The notes: generated by a model from the letters alone, not told the origin. A DNA stretch of 64,000 bases from Lysobacterales bacterium (GCA_014338185.1 QUBV01000013.1:1-64000), one strand, 5' to 3'; positions 49,023 through 58,545 are shown, numbered from the stretch's first letter. Made by a program: numbers and translations.

Positions 49023-49794
49023 CGACCCGGCCCGCCTGCAGGCGGTCGCACGCCGCCGTGGAAAACAGCCGCGAACGCCGCCAGCCCCACTTCCACAGCC
49101 GATAGCTCAGCGCGGTGCGCAGCACGCCCAGGCCGTAGACCACCGAGCGGCGGAAATTGATCTGGCTCGCCTCGGGAAAGTAGCGCGTGGGACAGGAGAT
49201 CTCGCCGATGCGCTGGCCGAATGCATGCGCCTGCACCAGCATCTGGTTGTCGAACACGAAATCGTCGGAATTGACCGCGAGCGGCAGCGCCAGCAGCACC
49301 TCGCGCGAGAACGCGCGGTAGCCGGAATGGAACTCCGAGAGCTTGGAGCCGATCACGAGGTTCTCGAACGCGGTCAACATGCGGTTGAACACGTACTTGT
49401 AGCGCGGCATGCCGCCCGCGATCGCGGTGTTGCCGAGGATGCGCGAGCCGAACACCACGTCATACACGCCCGAGGCGATCATCGCGGCCATCGCGGTGAT
49501 CAGGCGCGGCTCGTATTGGTAGTCCGGATGCAGCATCACCACGATGTCGGCATCGGCCGCCAGCGCCAGCGCGTAGCAGGTCTTCTGGTTGCCGCCGTAG
49601 CCGCGATTGACCGCATGGCGGTGCGTGCGGATGCCCAGCTGCCGCGCCACCGCCACCGTGGCGTCGTCACTGGCGTCGTCGACCAGCAGCACCTCGTCGA
49701 CGATGTCGTGCGGAATCGCCGCATGGCACTCGGCCAGCGTCTTCTCCGCGTGGTAGGCGGGCATCACGACGACGATTTTCTTGCCATGGAGCAT
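49012..49794 (-). CDS. Family 2 glycosyltransferase (dolichyl-/polyprenyl-phosphate sugar synthase-like)
   Basis: 260 residues of a GT-A fold. [15 protein letters not shown] opens it, and [36 protein letters not shown] and GYRAFSREV follow, close to polyprenyl-phosphate mannosyl/glucosyl transferases. No membrane helix is evident. It is co-transcribed with the membrane glycosyltransferase downstream (11-bp overlap) and has tRNA-Arg immediately upstream. Confidence 0.82.
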   Translation of the reverse strand: MLHGKKIVVVMPAYHAEKTLAECHAAIPHDIVDEVLLVDDASDDATVAVARQLGIRTHRHAVNRGYGGNQKTCYALALAADADIVVMLHPDYQYEPRLITAMAAMIASGVYDVVFGSRILGNTAIAGGMPRYKYVFNRMLTAFENLVIGSKLSEFHSGYRAFSREVLLALPLAVNSDDFVFDNQMLVQAHAFGQRIGEISCPTRYFPEASQINFRRSVVYGLGVLRTALSYRLWKWGWRRSRLFSTAACDRLQAGRVDAA

Positions 49795-49837
49795 CGCAGG
49801 GCCCGCACCGGGGAACGCCGCACGCGGCGGCCGGAGG

Positions 49838-49914
49838 TGGCGACCCCGACAGGATTCGAACCTGTGACCTCGCCCTTAGGAGGGGCGCGCTCTATCCAGC
49901 TGAGCTACGGGGCC
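49838..49914 (-). tRNA. tRNA-Arg (anticodon CCT)
   Basis: A 77-nt cloverleaf. The acceptor GGCCCCG (49914-49908) pairs with 49848-49842 including one G-T pair. The anticodon loop is CTCCTAA, giving anticodon CCT (reads AGG). The T-loop GTTCGAATC is intact and CCA is encoded at 49840-49838. Confidence 0.95.
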
Positions 49915-50040
49915 GAGCAGGCGAAGTCTAGCAACGAACCCACGCCCGGCGCCGCTGCAGGTGGGCCGACATGCGGGCGGCACGCGATTGCAACCACGCC
50001 GCGGCGCCCGCATCTGCAGCGGTGCGGCGCGTGCGCCTGC

Positions 50041-50046
50041 TACAAT
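50041..50046 (+). promoter_or_regulatory. Candidate -10 box of the ALDH7 gene
   Basis: TACAAT lies 50 bases before the ATG at 50097. Confidence 0.4.
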
Positions 50047-50096
50047 TTCACGTTTTCCGGCGCGCACCCCGCGCCCTGCCTGCTTGCGGAGTCCCC

Positions 50097-51629
50097 ATGT
50101 CCAGCCAGATCCTCAGCGCCCTCGGCCTCGCCCAAGACAATTCCGGCACCTACCTCGGCCACGGCGAGTGGTCCACCACCACCGATGCCGGCCTGCTGCA
50201 GCCGGTCAACCCAACCACCAACGAGGTGATCGCGCGCGTACACGCCTCCAGCGAGAGCGACTACGAGACGATCCTGCAGCGCGCCCAGCAGGCATTTGCC
50301 ACCTGGCGCAGCACGCCGGCACCGCGCCGCGGCGAGGCGATCCGCCTGTGCGCCGACGCCTTGCGCCGCCACAAGGATGCGCTGGGATCGCTGGTCGCGC
50401 TGGAAATGGGCAAGTCCAAGCCCGAGGGCGACGGCGAAGTGCAGGAGATGATCGACATCGGCGATTTCGCGGTCGGCCTGTCGCGCCAGCTGTACGGCCT
50501 GACCATGCACTCGGAGCGGCCCGGCCACCGCATGTACGAGCAATGGCACCCGCTCGGCCTGGTCGGCATCATCTCGGCCTTCAACTTCCCGGTCGCGGTG
50601 TGGGCGTGGAACAGCTTCATCGCGGCCGTGTGCGGTGACATCTCGATCTGGAAGCCCTCGCCCAAGGTGCCGCTGTCGGCCGTGGCGGCGCTGCGCATCT
50701 GCAACGACGCGCTCAAGGCGGGCGGCTTCCCCGACCTGTTCTTCCTGTTCAACGACGCCGGCACCGAGCTGGCCCAGACCTTCGTCGACGACCGCCGCAT
50801 CGCGCTGGTGAGCTTCACCGGCTCGACCCGGGTCGGGCGCCTCGTCGGCGAGCGCGTGGCGCGGCGCATGGGCCGCAGCCTGCTCGAACTGGGCGGCAAC
50901 AACGCGATCATCGTCGACGCGAGCGCCGACCTCAAGCTGGCGATTCCCGCGATCGTGTTCGGCGCGGTCGGCACCGCCGGCCAGCGCTGCACCACCACGC
51001 GCCGCCTCATCGTGCACGAATCGATCCACGACGAGGTACTGGGCAAGCTCGTGGCCGCCTACAAGCAGGTCGAGAAGAAGATCGGCGACCCCACCAATCC
51101 CGACAACCTCATGGGCCCGCTCAACAGCCGCGATGCGGTGGCGGCCTACCTTGCCGCGATCGAGCAGGCCAAGGCCGCCGGCGGCACCATCGCCAGCGGT
51201 GGCGCGGCGATCGAGGGCAAGGGCAACTTCGTGCTGCCCACCATCGTCACGGGCTTGCGCAATTCCGACCCGGTGGTGCAGACCGAGACGTTCGCGCCGA
51301 TCCTGTACGTGCTCAGGTTCAAGACGCTGGATGAGGCGATTGCGATGCAGAACGACGTGCCGCAGGGCCTGTCATCGGCGATCTTCACCCAGAACCTCAA
51401 GGCCGCCGAGGCATTCCTCGCCGCCAGCGGTTCCGACTGCGGCATCGCCAACGTCAACATCGGTACCTCGGGCGCCGAGATCGGCGGTGCGTTCGGTGGC
51501 GAGAAGGAGACCGGCGGCGGTCGCGAGTCGGGTTCGACCGCATGGCAGGCCTACATGCGGCGCCAGACCAACACCATCAACTACTCCGACGCGCTGCCGC
51601 TCGCCCAGGGCATCAAGTTCGAGTTCTGA
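50097..51629 (+). CDS. Aldehyde dehydrogenase, ALDH7 (aminoadipate-semialdehyde) type
   Basis: 510 residues. The NAD-binding SFTGSTRVGRLV, the general-base Glu in LLELGGNNAIIVD and the catalytic Cys in TAGQRCTTTRRL are intact. The N-terminal segment and IISAFNFPVAVWAWN fit the antiquitin/ALDH7 group, which oxidises alpha-aminoadipic semialdehyde (piperideine-6-carboxylate) in lysine degradation. The ending EIGGAFGGEKETGGGRESGS is also typical. It stands alone. Confidence 0.87.
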   Translation: MSSQILSALGLAQDNSGTYLGHGEWSTTTDAGLLQPVNPTTNEVIARVHASSESDYETILQRAQQAFATWRSTPAPRRGEAIRLCADALRRHKDALGSLVALEMGKSKPEGDGEVQEMIDIGDFAVGLSRQLYGLTMHSERPGHRMYEQWHPLGLVGIISAFNFPVAVWAWNSFIAAVCGDISIWKPSPKVPLSAVAALRICNDALKAGGFPDLFFLFNDAGTELAQTFVDDRRIALVSFTGSTRVGRLVGERVARRMGRSLLELGGNNAIIVDASADLKLAIPAIVFGAVGTAGQRCTTTRRLIVHESIHDEVLGKLVAAYKQVEKKIGDPTNPDNLMGPLNSRDAVAAYLAAIEQAKAAGGTIASGGAAIEGKGNFVLPTIVTGLRNSDPVVQTETFAPILYVLRFKTLDEAIAMQNDVPQGLSSAIFTQNLKAAEAFLAASGSDCGIANVNIGTSGAEIGGAFGGEKETGGGRESGSTAWQAYMRRQTNTINYSDALPLAQGIKFEF

Positions 51630-51663
51630 AGCGCGCATCAGCGTGCGCGCCGCGGCGCGGCCG

Positions 51664-51687
51664 GCATGCGTTCAATTGAACGCATGC
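51664..51687. promoter_or_regulatory. 24-bp perfect palindrome upstream of the DUF4190 gene
   Basis: gcatgcgttcaa is followed directly by its exact reverse complement, with no loop. It lies 34 bases after the dehydrogenase stop and 55 bases before the ATG at 51743, a position suited to an operator for a dimeric regulator. No known consensus was recognised. Confidence 0.55.
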
Positions 51688-51742
51688 GGCCCTGCCACTA
51701 CCCTTGCCACCCAGGCCCAGTCACGCCCAAGGACCCGCGCGC

Positions 51743-52036
51743 ATGAACGTTCCCGCCCCGGCGCCACAGACGAGCACATTGGCGATCATCAGCCTCATTT
51801 TCGGCATCGTGTGCTGGTTCGTGCTGCCGTTCATCGGCGCCCTCGTCGCGATCATCTGCGGCCACCTTGCGCGCAGCGAGATCCGCAACGCGGCGCCGGG
51901 CACGCTCGAAGGCAGTGGCATGGCGCTGGCCGGGCTCATCCTCGGCTGGGTACAGATCGCACTGATCGCGCTGGCGATCGTGTTCGTGTTCCTGTTCCTG
52001 GGTGGGCTGGCGTTCCTCGCCGCGGGCGCGCACTGA
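51743..52036 (+). CDS. Small two-helix membrane protein, DUF4190-like
   Basis: 97 residues with two long hydrophobic segments joined by HLARSEIRNAAPGTLEGSGMALAGLILGW. This Gly-rich middle, with its polar HLARS motif, is characteristic of DUF4190 proteins. Location is the inner membrane; function unknown. The ATG at 51743 is preferred to an earlier in-frame ATG because homology begins there. Confidence 0.7.
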   Translation: MNVPAPAPQTSTLAIISLIFGIVCWFVLPFIGALVAIICGHLARSEIRNAAPGTLEGSGMALAGLILGWVQIALIALAIVFVFLFLGGLAFLAAGAH

Positions 52037-52122
52037 TGCCCGCACCGCGATGAGGTCCACGCGCACGCTTGCCGCGCGTGCCGCGCGCGCCCCGCGCACC
52101 CGCTGACACCGGCCACCACGCG

Positions 52123-53157
52123 ATGTATGCCCTCGCCCGCCCCTTGCTGTTCCGCCTCGACGCCGAGCGTGCCCACGACCTCGCGCTGCGCGCGCTCGAA
52201 CTGGCCTGGCGCTGTGGCACGAGCGCGCTGCTTGGCGGCCGCCGCGCGCCCATGCCGCTGCGCGTGTTCGGCCTCGAGTTCGCCAATCCGGTCGGCCTGG
52301 CCGCAGGGCTGGACAAGGATGGCGCGCACGTGGATGCGCTCGCCGCGCTCGGCTTCGGCTTCATCGAGGTCGGTACCACCACGCCGCGCGCGCAAGCGGG
52401 CAATCCGCGCCCGCGCCTGTTCCGCCTGCCCGAGCACGCGGCCATCATCAACCGCTTCGGATTCAACAACGCGGGCGTGGATGCGCTGGTGCGCAACGTG
52501 GAACGCGCGCGCTTTGCCGGGCCGCTCGGCATCAACATCGGCAAGAACAAGGACACGCCCAACGAGCGCGCGGTGGACGATTACCTGTACTGCCTCGAAC
52601 GCGTGTATGCGCGCGCCAGCTACATCACGATCAACATTTCCTCGCCCAATACCCAGGGCCTGCGCGAGCTGCAACAGCAGGACCCGCTGCGCCGCCTGAT
52701 CGGCACGCTGCGCGAGGCACAGGAACGCCTGGCCGCGCTGCATGGCGCGCGCAAGCCGATGCTGCTCAAGATCGCGCCCGACCTGGGCGCGCCCGAACTC
52801 GACGCCATCGCCGACGTGGCCATCGCCACCGGCATCGACGGCCTCATCTGCACCAACACCACGCTCGCGCGCGATGCGGTGGCGGGCCATCCGCTGGCCG
52901 GCGAAAGCGGCGGGCTGTCGGGCCATCCGCTGCTCGCAGGCTCGACCGCCGTGCTGCGGGCCATGGCGCAGCGCCTGGGCGGGCGCATCGCTCTGGTCGG
53001 CGTCGGTGGCATCCTCGGCGGCGCCGATGCGCTGGCCAAGCTCCACGCAGGCGCGAGCCTCGTGCAGGTCTACAGCGGCCTGGTGTACCGCGGCCCACGC
53101 CTGATCGGGGAGTGCATCGACGCGATCGCCGCACACGCAGCCGGAACAAGTCCGTGA
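52123..53157 (+). CDS. pyrD: Dihydroorotate dehydrogenase, quinone-type (PyrD)
   Basis: 344 residues. It oxidises dihydroorotate to orotate in pyrimidine synthesis and passes electrons to quinone at the inner membrane. The N-terminal helix pair ([18 protein letters not shown]) is the membrane-contact region of class 2 enzymes. [48 protein letters not shown] (class 2 catalytic Ser) and the FMN-binding VGVGGI are present. Its stop overlaps the murB GTG by 3-4 bases. Confidence 0.96.
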   Translation: MYALARPLLFRLDAERAHDLALRALELAWRCGTSALLGGRRAPMPLRVFGLEFANPVGLAAGLDKDGAHVDALAALGFGFIEVGTTTPRAQAGNPRPRLFRLPEHAAIINRFGFNNAGVDALVRNVERARFAGPLGINIGKNKDTPNERAVDDYLYCLERVYARASYITINISSPNTQGLRELQQQDPLRRLIGTLREAQERLAALHGARKPMLLKIAPDLGAPELDAIADVAIATGIDGLICTNTTLARDAVAGHPLAGESGGLSGHPLLAGSTAVLRAMAQRLGGRIALVGVGGILGGADALAKLHAGASLVQVYSGLVYRGPRLIGECIDAIAAHAAGTSP

Positions 53158-54194
53158 ACAACCACGCGCACGGCGCCGCCTACACGATCGCCGAGAACGC
53201 CTCGCTGCGCACACGCAACAGCTTTGGCGTCGAGGCACGCGCGGCACTGCTGGTCGAAGTGCGGCGCGCCGAGGCGCTGGCCGAACTGATGGCGTTCGCG
53301 CGCTTCAGGACGCAGGCGCCGCTCGTGCTCGGCGCGGGCAGCAACATCCTGTTCACGCGCGATTGGCCCGGCGTGGTGCTCAGCCTCGACACGCGCGGCA
53401 TCGAGGTGCTCGACGACGACGGCGCGCGCCTGCAGCTGCGCGTCGCCGCTGGCGAGCGCTGGCATGACTTCGTGCTGTGGTCGCTGGCCAAGGGCTGCCG
53501 CGGCCTGGAGAACCTCGCGCTGATCCCGGGCACGGTCGGTGCCGCACCGATCCAGAACATCGGCGCCTACGGCGTGGAAGTGGCCGAGTTCATCGTCGCG
53601 GTCGAGGCCTGGGACCGTGACACGGGGCGGCTGGTGACGCTCACCGCCGCGCAATGCGCCTTCGGCTATCGCGATTCACTGTTCAAGCGCGAGGTGGAAC
53701 GCTGGATCGTCGTGGCGGTGCGTCTTGCGCTGCCGCGCCAGCGCGTACTGCGCACCGACTACGCGGGCGTGGGCGAGGAACTGGCCGCGATGGGCGTGCG
53801 CGACCCAAGCGCAGCGCAGGTGGCCGAGGCGGTCATGCGCCTGCGCACGCGCAAGCTGCCCGACCCGGCCGTGCTCGGCAACGCAGGCAGCTTCTTCAAG
53901 AATCCACTGCTCGCCACCGACGCCGCCCGCGCGCTGTGCGCGCGCCATCCGGGCCTGCCATGCTGGCCCGACCACCACGGCCTGGCCAAGCTGTCGGCGG
54001 CATGGCTGGTCGAACAGGCCGGCGGCAAGGGACTGCGCGAGGGTGATGCCGCGGTGTCGCAGCAGCATGCGTTGGTGCTGGTCAACCACGGCAACGCCAG
54101 CGGCGCCCAGCTGTGGGCCTTGGCCGAGCGCGTGCGCGCCGCGGTGCAAGCACGCTTTGGCGTGGTGCTGGAGCCGGAGCCACGCATCGTGTGA
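53154..54194 (+). CDS. murB: UDP-N-acetylenolpyruvoylglucosamine reductase (MurB)
   Basis: 346 residues, type I (E. coli-like). It uses FAD and NADPH to form UDP-MurNAc in peptidoglycan synthesis. [10 protein letters not shown] and [24 protein letters not shown] bind [12 protein letters not shown] carries the proton-donor Ser, and the C-terminus LEPEPRIV contains the catalytic Glu region. GTG start coupled to pyrD. Its last 22 bases including the stop are repeated at 59969-59990, so it is intact despite the apparent insertion at its end. Confidence 0.95.
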   Translation: MNNHAHGAAYTIAENASLRTRNSFGVEARAALLVEVRRAEALAELMAFARFRTQAPLVLGAGSNILFTRDWPGVVLSLDTRGIEVLDDDGARLQLRVAAGERWHDFVLWSLAKGCRGLENLALIPGTVGAAPIQNIGAYGVEVAEFIVAVEAWDRDTGRLVTLTAAQCAFGYRDSLFKREVERWIVVAVRLALPRQRVLRTDYAGVGEELAAMGVRDPSAAQVAEAVMRLRTRKLPDPAVLGNAGSFFKNPLLATDAARALCARHPGLPCWPDHHGLAKLSAAWLVEQAGGKGLREGDAAVSQQHALVLVNHGNASGAQLWALAERVRAAVQARFGVVLEPEPRIV

Positions 54195-54197
54195 AGG
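54176..54197 (+). repeat. Left copy of the 22-bp murB-end direct repeat
   Basis: Encodes the last residues (EPRIV) and stop of murB. It is identical to 59969-59990. Flanking bases on both sides differ, apart from a short gctggagcc echo just before each copy. Confidence 0.75.
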
Positions 54198-54369
54198 CCA
54201 TGGTGCCTTCTCGGTCAAAGGCGGACCATCGTAGCGCGTGCCTGGCGCGCGCACCGATCGATGTCCGGGGTGGGCCGGTCAGAGTCTGTAAATTGAACTG
54301 TGTAACTGCCCTTTGAGACGATGCGGCGATAGCCGCGAGGCAACACGACAGGCCCCGCGCCAGCGCGAC

Positions 54370-54520
54370 TGACCTGCCCCCCGTTTTCAGTGCCAGTCCG
54401 ACTTCACTAGAGTCCGCCAACCCAGCGAGGGCGGACATGAAGAAGCGGTTCACCGAAGAACAGATCATCGGCTTTCTGAAGCAGGCTGCGGCCGGGGCAC
54501 CGATCAAAGCGCTTGAGGGC
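54370..54520 (+). mobile_element. Truncated IS3-family copy (left end)
   Basis: Bases 54370-54475 match the IS end at the window start in 105 of 106 positions. Coding similarity to OrfA ends near 54520, and the rest of the IS is missing. Confidence 0.75.
54437..54519 (+). pseudogene. IS3-family OrfA remnant
   Basis: The frame starts like OrfA (MKKRFTEEQIIGFLKQAAAG, then PIKAL) and then leaves the family abruptly; the expected zinc-finger-like and leucine-zipper parts are absent. The frame happens to stay open for 250 codons, but the later part has no resemblance to a protein and overlaps the regulator gene. Confidence 0.7.
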
Positions 54521-54537
54521 GCTGGAAAGTCGACTCT

Positions 54538-54563
54538 GACCCCCGTTTTCGACCCCCGTTTTC
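54538..54563 (+). repeat. Tandem 13-bp repeat resembling the IS tip
   Basis: gacccccgttttc occurs twice in a row and resembles the terminal gacctgccccccgttttc of the IS just upstream. It is enclosed by a short inverted repeat, gctggaaa / tttccagc (54521-54528 and 54560-54567). It probably marks the deletion joint of the IS remnant. Confidence 0.55.
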
Positions 54564-54687
54564 CAGCCGCACCCAGCATTCTTGCGGCTTCCAGCGACTT
54601 TCGACGCCCAAACTTGCGAGAATTTCGGAGCGAAGTGCGGAAGTTGGGTGTCAAGGGGGTTGCGCTAAAAATAACTCGCACGCAGAG

Positions 54688-54704
54688 TACCCGGATAACG
54701 GGTA
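54688..54704 (+). promoter_or_regulatory. Inverted repeat, probable operator of the XRE gene
   Basis: TACCCG, five bases, CGGGTA, lies 30 bases before the regulator ATG at 54735. Size and position suit autoregulation by a dimeric helix-turn-helix protein. Confidence 0.5.
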
Positions 54705-54734
54705 TTGTCAACCCGCCATTCGGGAACTGCGCCT

Positions 54735-55124
54735 ATGCTTGCCGACAACTCCCCTCGCACCGATACGGCCATGGCCGACGCCGACCGCTCCTTCTACGTC
54801 CAACTGGGCCAACGCCTCGCCGAACAGCGCAAGGCACAGGGCATCACCCAGGTTCAGATGGCCGAACGCCTCGGCGTGGCCCAACAGACGATGGCGCACT
54901 ACGAGGGCGGCACCGTGCGCATCGGCGTGGAGACCCTCGCCCATGCCGCGCAGGTGTTCGGCGTCGCCGTCGAGGATTTGATCGGCACCGGCAAGCGCAG
55001 CGCCGCCAAGCGCGGCCCGCAGCCGAAGATCGCGCAGCAGCTACAGCAGATCGAAGCCCTGCCCAAAGCCAAGCAGCGCGCCATCAGCCAGGTGCTGGAC
55101 TCGGTCATCGCCGCGCATCTGTAG
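54735..55124 (+). CDS. XRE-family helix-turn-helix regulator
   Basis: 129 residues (117 if the ATG at 54771 is used). The HTH spans about residues 27-80: LGQRLAEQRKAQGITQVQMAERLGVAQQTMAHYEGG, followed by VETLAHAAQVFGVAVEDLIG. The C-terminal 45 residues are basic and helical (KRGPQPKIAQQLQQIEALPKAKQ). Such regulators occur in phages, ICEs and toxin loci of proteobacteria. It has a nearby inverted repeat and a clean terminator, so it is an independent unit in the insert. Confidence 0.85.
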   Translation: MLADNSPRTDTAMADADRSFYVQLGQRLAEQRKAQGITQVQMAERLGVAQQTMAHYEGGTVRIGVETLAHAAQVFGVAVEDLIGTGKRSAAKRGPQPKIAQQLQQIEALPKAKQRAISQVLDSVIAAHL

Positions 55125-55149
55125 CGGCTTGCGCATGCGCCAAACGAAA

Positions 55150-55172
55150 AGCCCGGCGCGGGGCCGGGCTTT
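55150..55172 (+). terminator. Rho-independent terminator after the XRE gene
   Basis: An 8-bp perfect stem (agcccggc / gccgggct), a 5-base loop, then TTGCTTGGCTTTTTC. It lies 26 bases after the stop codon. Confidence 0.7.
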
Positions 55173-55277
55173 GCTTGGCTTTTTCAAACGTGCGCATGTG
55201 TCCCTGATCCGTTCTTCGACCCTAGCCTTGCGCTTCAACGCGTCTGACTAAATCGTCGTCAGAGTAAGTGAAGCTGC

Positions 55278-55718
55278 CTATCGATTTCTCAAACTGCTGT
55301 ACACATGCGCAAGTTCCTCAGACGAGTCCATTTCCTCGGCGTATCTATGTTCCTCAATATCAACTGGATAGGGCCTTGCGATGCTCAAGAAACTTTCACT
55401 CCCGAGAACAAGAACAAATCTCTCCTGTGGATCCCAATAGCATCTCGAATTAGACTCAGGATGAAGAATGACTACTTCAGAGCCATAAGCCTTGGTGTCC
55501 GCATCATATAAATCGTAGGCACTACTTAATGTAAGCAATTCCTTATTGCAATCGTCATCCCATAATCTAATAAGGCAAACACTATTGCTTCCGGCCGATG
55601 CCTTAAATGCATTGTATATGAAATAACAATCAACAATTGAAAGAGACCAAGGGTAAATGGCCGCAACATCTTTCGCCACGTACTTATCAAATAGTGGCGT
55701 CTTGCCATATATCAACAC
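55278..55718 (-). CDS. Candidate immunity protein for the RHS toxin tip
   Basis: 146 residues, acidic, without signal peptide or membrane helix. No family was recognised. It follows the RHS stop by two bases, and its ribosome-binding site (aaggagg) lies within the last RHS codons, so the two are translationally coupled in the toxin-immunity order. The start is GTG 55718. Base composition is far more AT-rich than anything else in the window, which indicates recent acquisition. Function is inferred from position only. Confidence 0.6.
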   Translation of the reverse strand: MLIYGKTPLFDKYVAKDVAAIYPWSLSIVDCYFIYNAFKASAGSNSVCLIRLWDDDCNKELLTLSSAYDLYDADTKAYGSEVVILHPESNSRCYWDPQERFVLVLGSESFLSIARPYPVDIEEHRYAEEMDSSEELAHVYSSLRNR

Positions 55719-55720
55719 GA

Positions 55721-58150
55721 CTAACCACCCTCCTTAAATCGAGCTTTGTAAATGTCCTTAATATGCGATCCCGTCCGATCCACGGTAATTCTTATGGAAG
55801 TCTCTACCGACCCATCAGAATGCACTTTGGTGCTCATCTGAACATTTGACCCATCCCCTAGTGAACCGAGCTTTGAATCACCACGCGTAGTTGATTTTCC
55901 GCCAGTCAATTGGTCAAAAACTTTCTCTGCACCTTTTCGGCCGCCCTCACCACGATATTCCGTTGTTCTTCGTCCAGAGCGGCCGCTCGTTGGCCCAATC
56001 TTCTGGGTAACTGTCTCGAGATATCGCAACGCTTGCGGCGCACCTTTTGATGCCCTAGCAGCAATCATGAATCTTGAGAACGCGGCCGCCAAAGCGATAT
56101 CGGTTGGGTCAGGTACTGCCAACAGCATCGCGCCCAATCCAACCCCGATCGCAGGCCCAAGCCAATCGTCCGGGTGGCGCGGCGGCGGTGTCACGCCTTC
56201 CATTCTGTTCACGTACTCGAACTCTCGAGCACCAGGAAACCGGCCATCCGGATCCGTAAACCGGTAGGGGTTGTTATTGGCATACCAATACCGGTTGAAG
56301 TTGGTTCCGTTGGCGGTGTTGGGCGTCACCGGATCAACGGACAGGAACCGTCCCGCCACCGGATCGTAATACCGCTGCTGCATGTAGGAAAGCCCGGTCA
56401 GCGCATCGGTGACGTGCCCGGTATAGCCCGGACCTTGCTCGTAGCTGCCATCGGCAGGCGCGCCCCAGGGTTGATAGCCACGGCGCTTGATCACCGCGCC
56501 GCTAGCATCGGATTCGGCGATGGGACTGCCCAGCGCATCGGTGTGGTAGTAGACCGCCGCCGGCGGACCTTGACGGGCTACGGTCGAGCTGACCGCGACG
56601 TCCGGGGTCGTGAACGAGGAACAATTGGCTCCCGCGCAGGCTTGCACGTCGTATCGCTCGGTGCGCGTATACGTTGTCCCGCTGCAACTGGCAAGGGCGG
56701 CCGTGCCCGGCCATTCAAGATTCGTGGTCGGGAACGTTTCGGTCACGTTGCCGCAATTTGAACTGGTCACCCGCCGTACTTTGTAGCTGGTGGCGTTCTC
56801 GACCGCATTCCAGCTCACCGTGTAGTTGCTCCCCGGCAGCAGGTCCAGGGCTTGCGGGCCGGCAACCTGGCAGATGGGCCCGGGCCGGTTCTTGCACGCC
56901 TGCAGCCCCGTCGGCACCGCCAGGTCCACCGGAAGTGACACGGTCACCACGGCGCCCATCCAGGCGCTGCATTGCCCGCCACCGCAGGCCGCAACATGGT
57001 AGGCGTAGGTGCCCGATACGGTCTTGGGCGGGTCCGGCGACCATTGACGCTGCTGGGTCTGCGGATCGCTCAGCGCCACCGGCTGCCACGACGTCTGGTT
57101 GAACATTTCCTCCAACTGGTAACTCGTGACACAGGACGATGGGGAGGCGGACCAGCTCACCGTATAGTTGCCGGTCGTCGTGTTGGTCGGCGTCACGCTG
57201 ATGCCGGGCGGCGGGAGGAGATTGCATGCTCCCTCGCCTACCTGCACCGTCACCACCGCACTCGGCGCACTGCACGTGCTGCCGCGACAGGCCGACACGC
57301 GGTAGGCATAGCTGCCGGCCGCGCGGCCGGCGTGCGGGAACTGGGTGTTGGCACCGCTGTACACCACACCCCAGGTCGCGCCGGTCTCTTCTTCCAGCCG
57401 GTAGCTGCTCGCACTGCTCACCGCGTTCCATTTCACGGTGTAGGCCGTGTTCGCGGTGAGCGGCTTCGGGCTCCACGTCAGCCCGGCCGGCGCGCGCACC
57501 ACGTAGACCGTGCCCGCCGCGCCCGGATCACTGCAGGCGGGGTTGCAGGCGCGCAGGGAATAGACGTAGACGCCGCTGGCGCGCGCGCTGGGTGGCGACC
57601 ACTGGATGGCGCCGTTCGCCGGCGCTGGCACCGCCGGTACCGCCGCCCCGCCGTTGACCGATTCCAGCAGTTGCATGCTGGTGACGCCGGAGGGGATCGA
57701 CCAACTCACCGTGTAGGTGCCACTGGTGCTGATCGCCGGGTTCACCGTCGGCGCTGCGGGGGCCGGCGGAGCCGTGCCACCGTCTTCCCCGCCACTCGTG
57801 CGCGCGATCAACGAACCGTTCAGATACACGTAGTTGGTGAATTGGCCGCCGGGCGATTGCTCCGCCAACAGCTGTCCCGCCTTGCTGTACACCTGATAGG
57901 TGGTGTCACTGCCGCGCTGGATCGCCACGCGCCGACCATGGCCGTCGTAGCGGTAGCTCTCGTCAGTGGTGCCGCCGCTGGTGGTGGCGACGATCCGGTC
58001 GGCGTCATCGAACACGAAGCCACGACCGGCACGCTGCAAGACGTTGCCACGGGTGTCGTACCCGTAACTGATCGACTGCGCTCCAGACAGCGTCTCCAGG
58101 CGGTTGGTGGATGCGCCATAGTTCCAGTGAGTTACCGAGCCTCCGACGGT
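55721..58150 (-). pseudogene. RHS/YD-repeat protein, 5'-truncated, with FN3-like insert and C-terminal toxin tip
   Basis: About 810 codons remain. The order is YD repeats (ISYGYDTRGNVLQR, YRYDGHGRRVA), four fibronectin-III-like modules of about 90 residues, and the RHS core end (YYHTDALGSPIAESD, YMQQRYYDPVAGRFLSVDP, NPYRFTDPDG). After that comes a unique tip of about 180 residues with a hydrophobic stretch and a beta-rich end (EKVFDQLTGGKST, LGDGSNVQMSTKVHSDGSVE), which resembles BECR-fold RNase toxins. The N-terminal part was lost at an IS3 fragment and an 11-base C tract. It may survive as a silent tip reservoir. Confidence 0.7.
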
Positions 58151-58223
58151 AGCCCCCCCCCCCGCGTCAGAATAGTTGTCGCCTCGACAGAACATCCACC
58201 CGGGGGCGAAGGAACCTGAAGAC

Positions 58224-58545
58224 GTGGCTCGATACGGACAAGCATTCCAAGATCGTGCGGTAGCGCGCTTGCTGCCGCCGGAAAGCAGTGATGTGCACGT
58301 GGTGGCCCAAGCCGTCGGCGTGTCGGCGGCGACACTCGAACGCTGGCGCGCGGACGCATTGGCGCAAGGCCGGCAGAGCGGTGGCTGGACAGCGGCAGCG
58401 CGACTGGACGCGGTGGTGACGACGACGCCGATGAGCAAGGCAGAAAAGAACGCCTGGTGTCGCGCGCATGGGCTGTATCCGAGCGAGTTGATCGAATGGC
58501 GGCAGACCGCGACGGGCGCGCTGGAGCAGCCGGGTGTGGCCTCGA
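58224..58545 (+). pseudogene. Fragment of a second IS3-family OrfA
   Basis: From GTG 58224 the frame reads VARYGQAFQDRAVARLLPP, then VSAATLERWRADALAQG and MSKAEKNAWCRAHGLYPSEL, which is the N-terminal half of an IS3-family OrfA different from that at 54437. Similarity stops after about 107 codons. The fragment lies where the RHS gene loses its 5' part. Confidence 0.75.

Noticed and set aside
54270..54369. Possible IS256-type end (AT-richer stretch around aaattgaactgtgtaactg)
   Set aside because: No matching partner end or transposase sequence was seen. The resemblance is too weak to call.
54520..55207. Continuation of the OrfA frame through the XRE region
   Set aside because: After codon 28 it has no similarity to transposases and overlaps the well-supported regulator in another frame.
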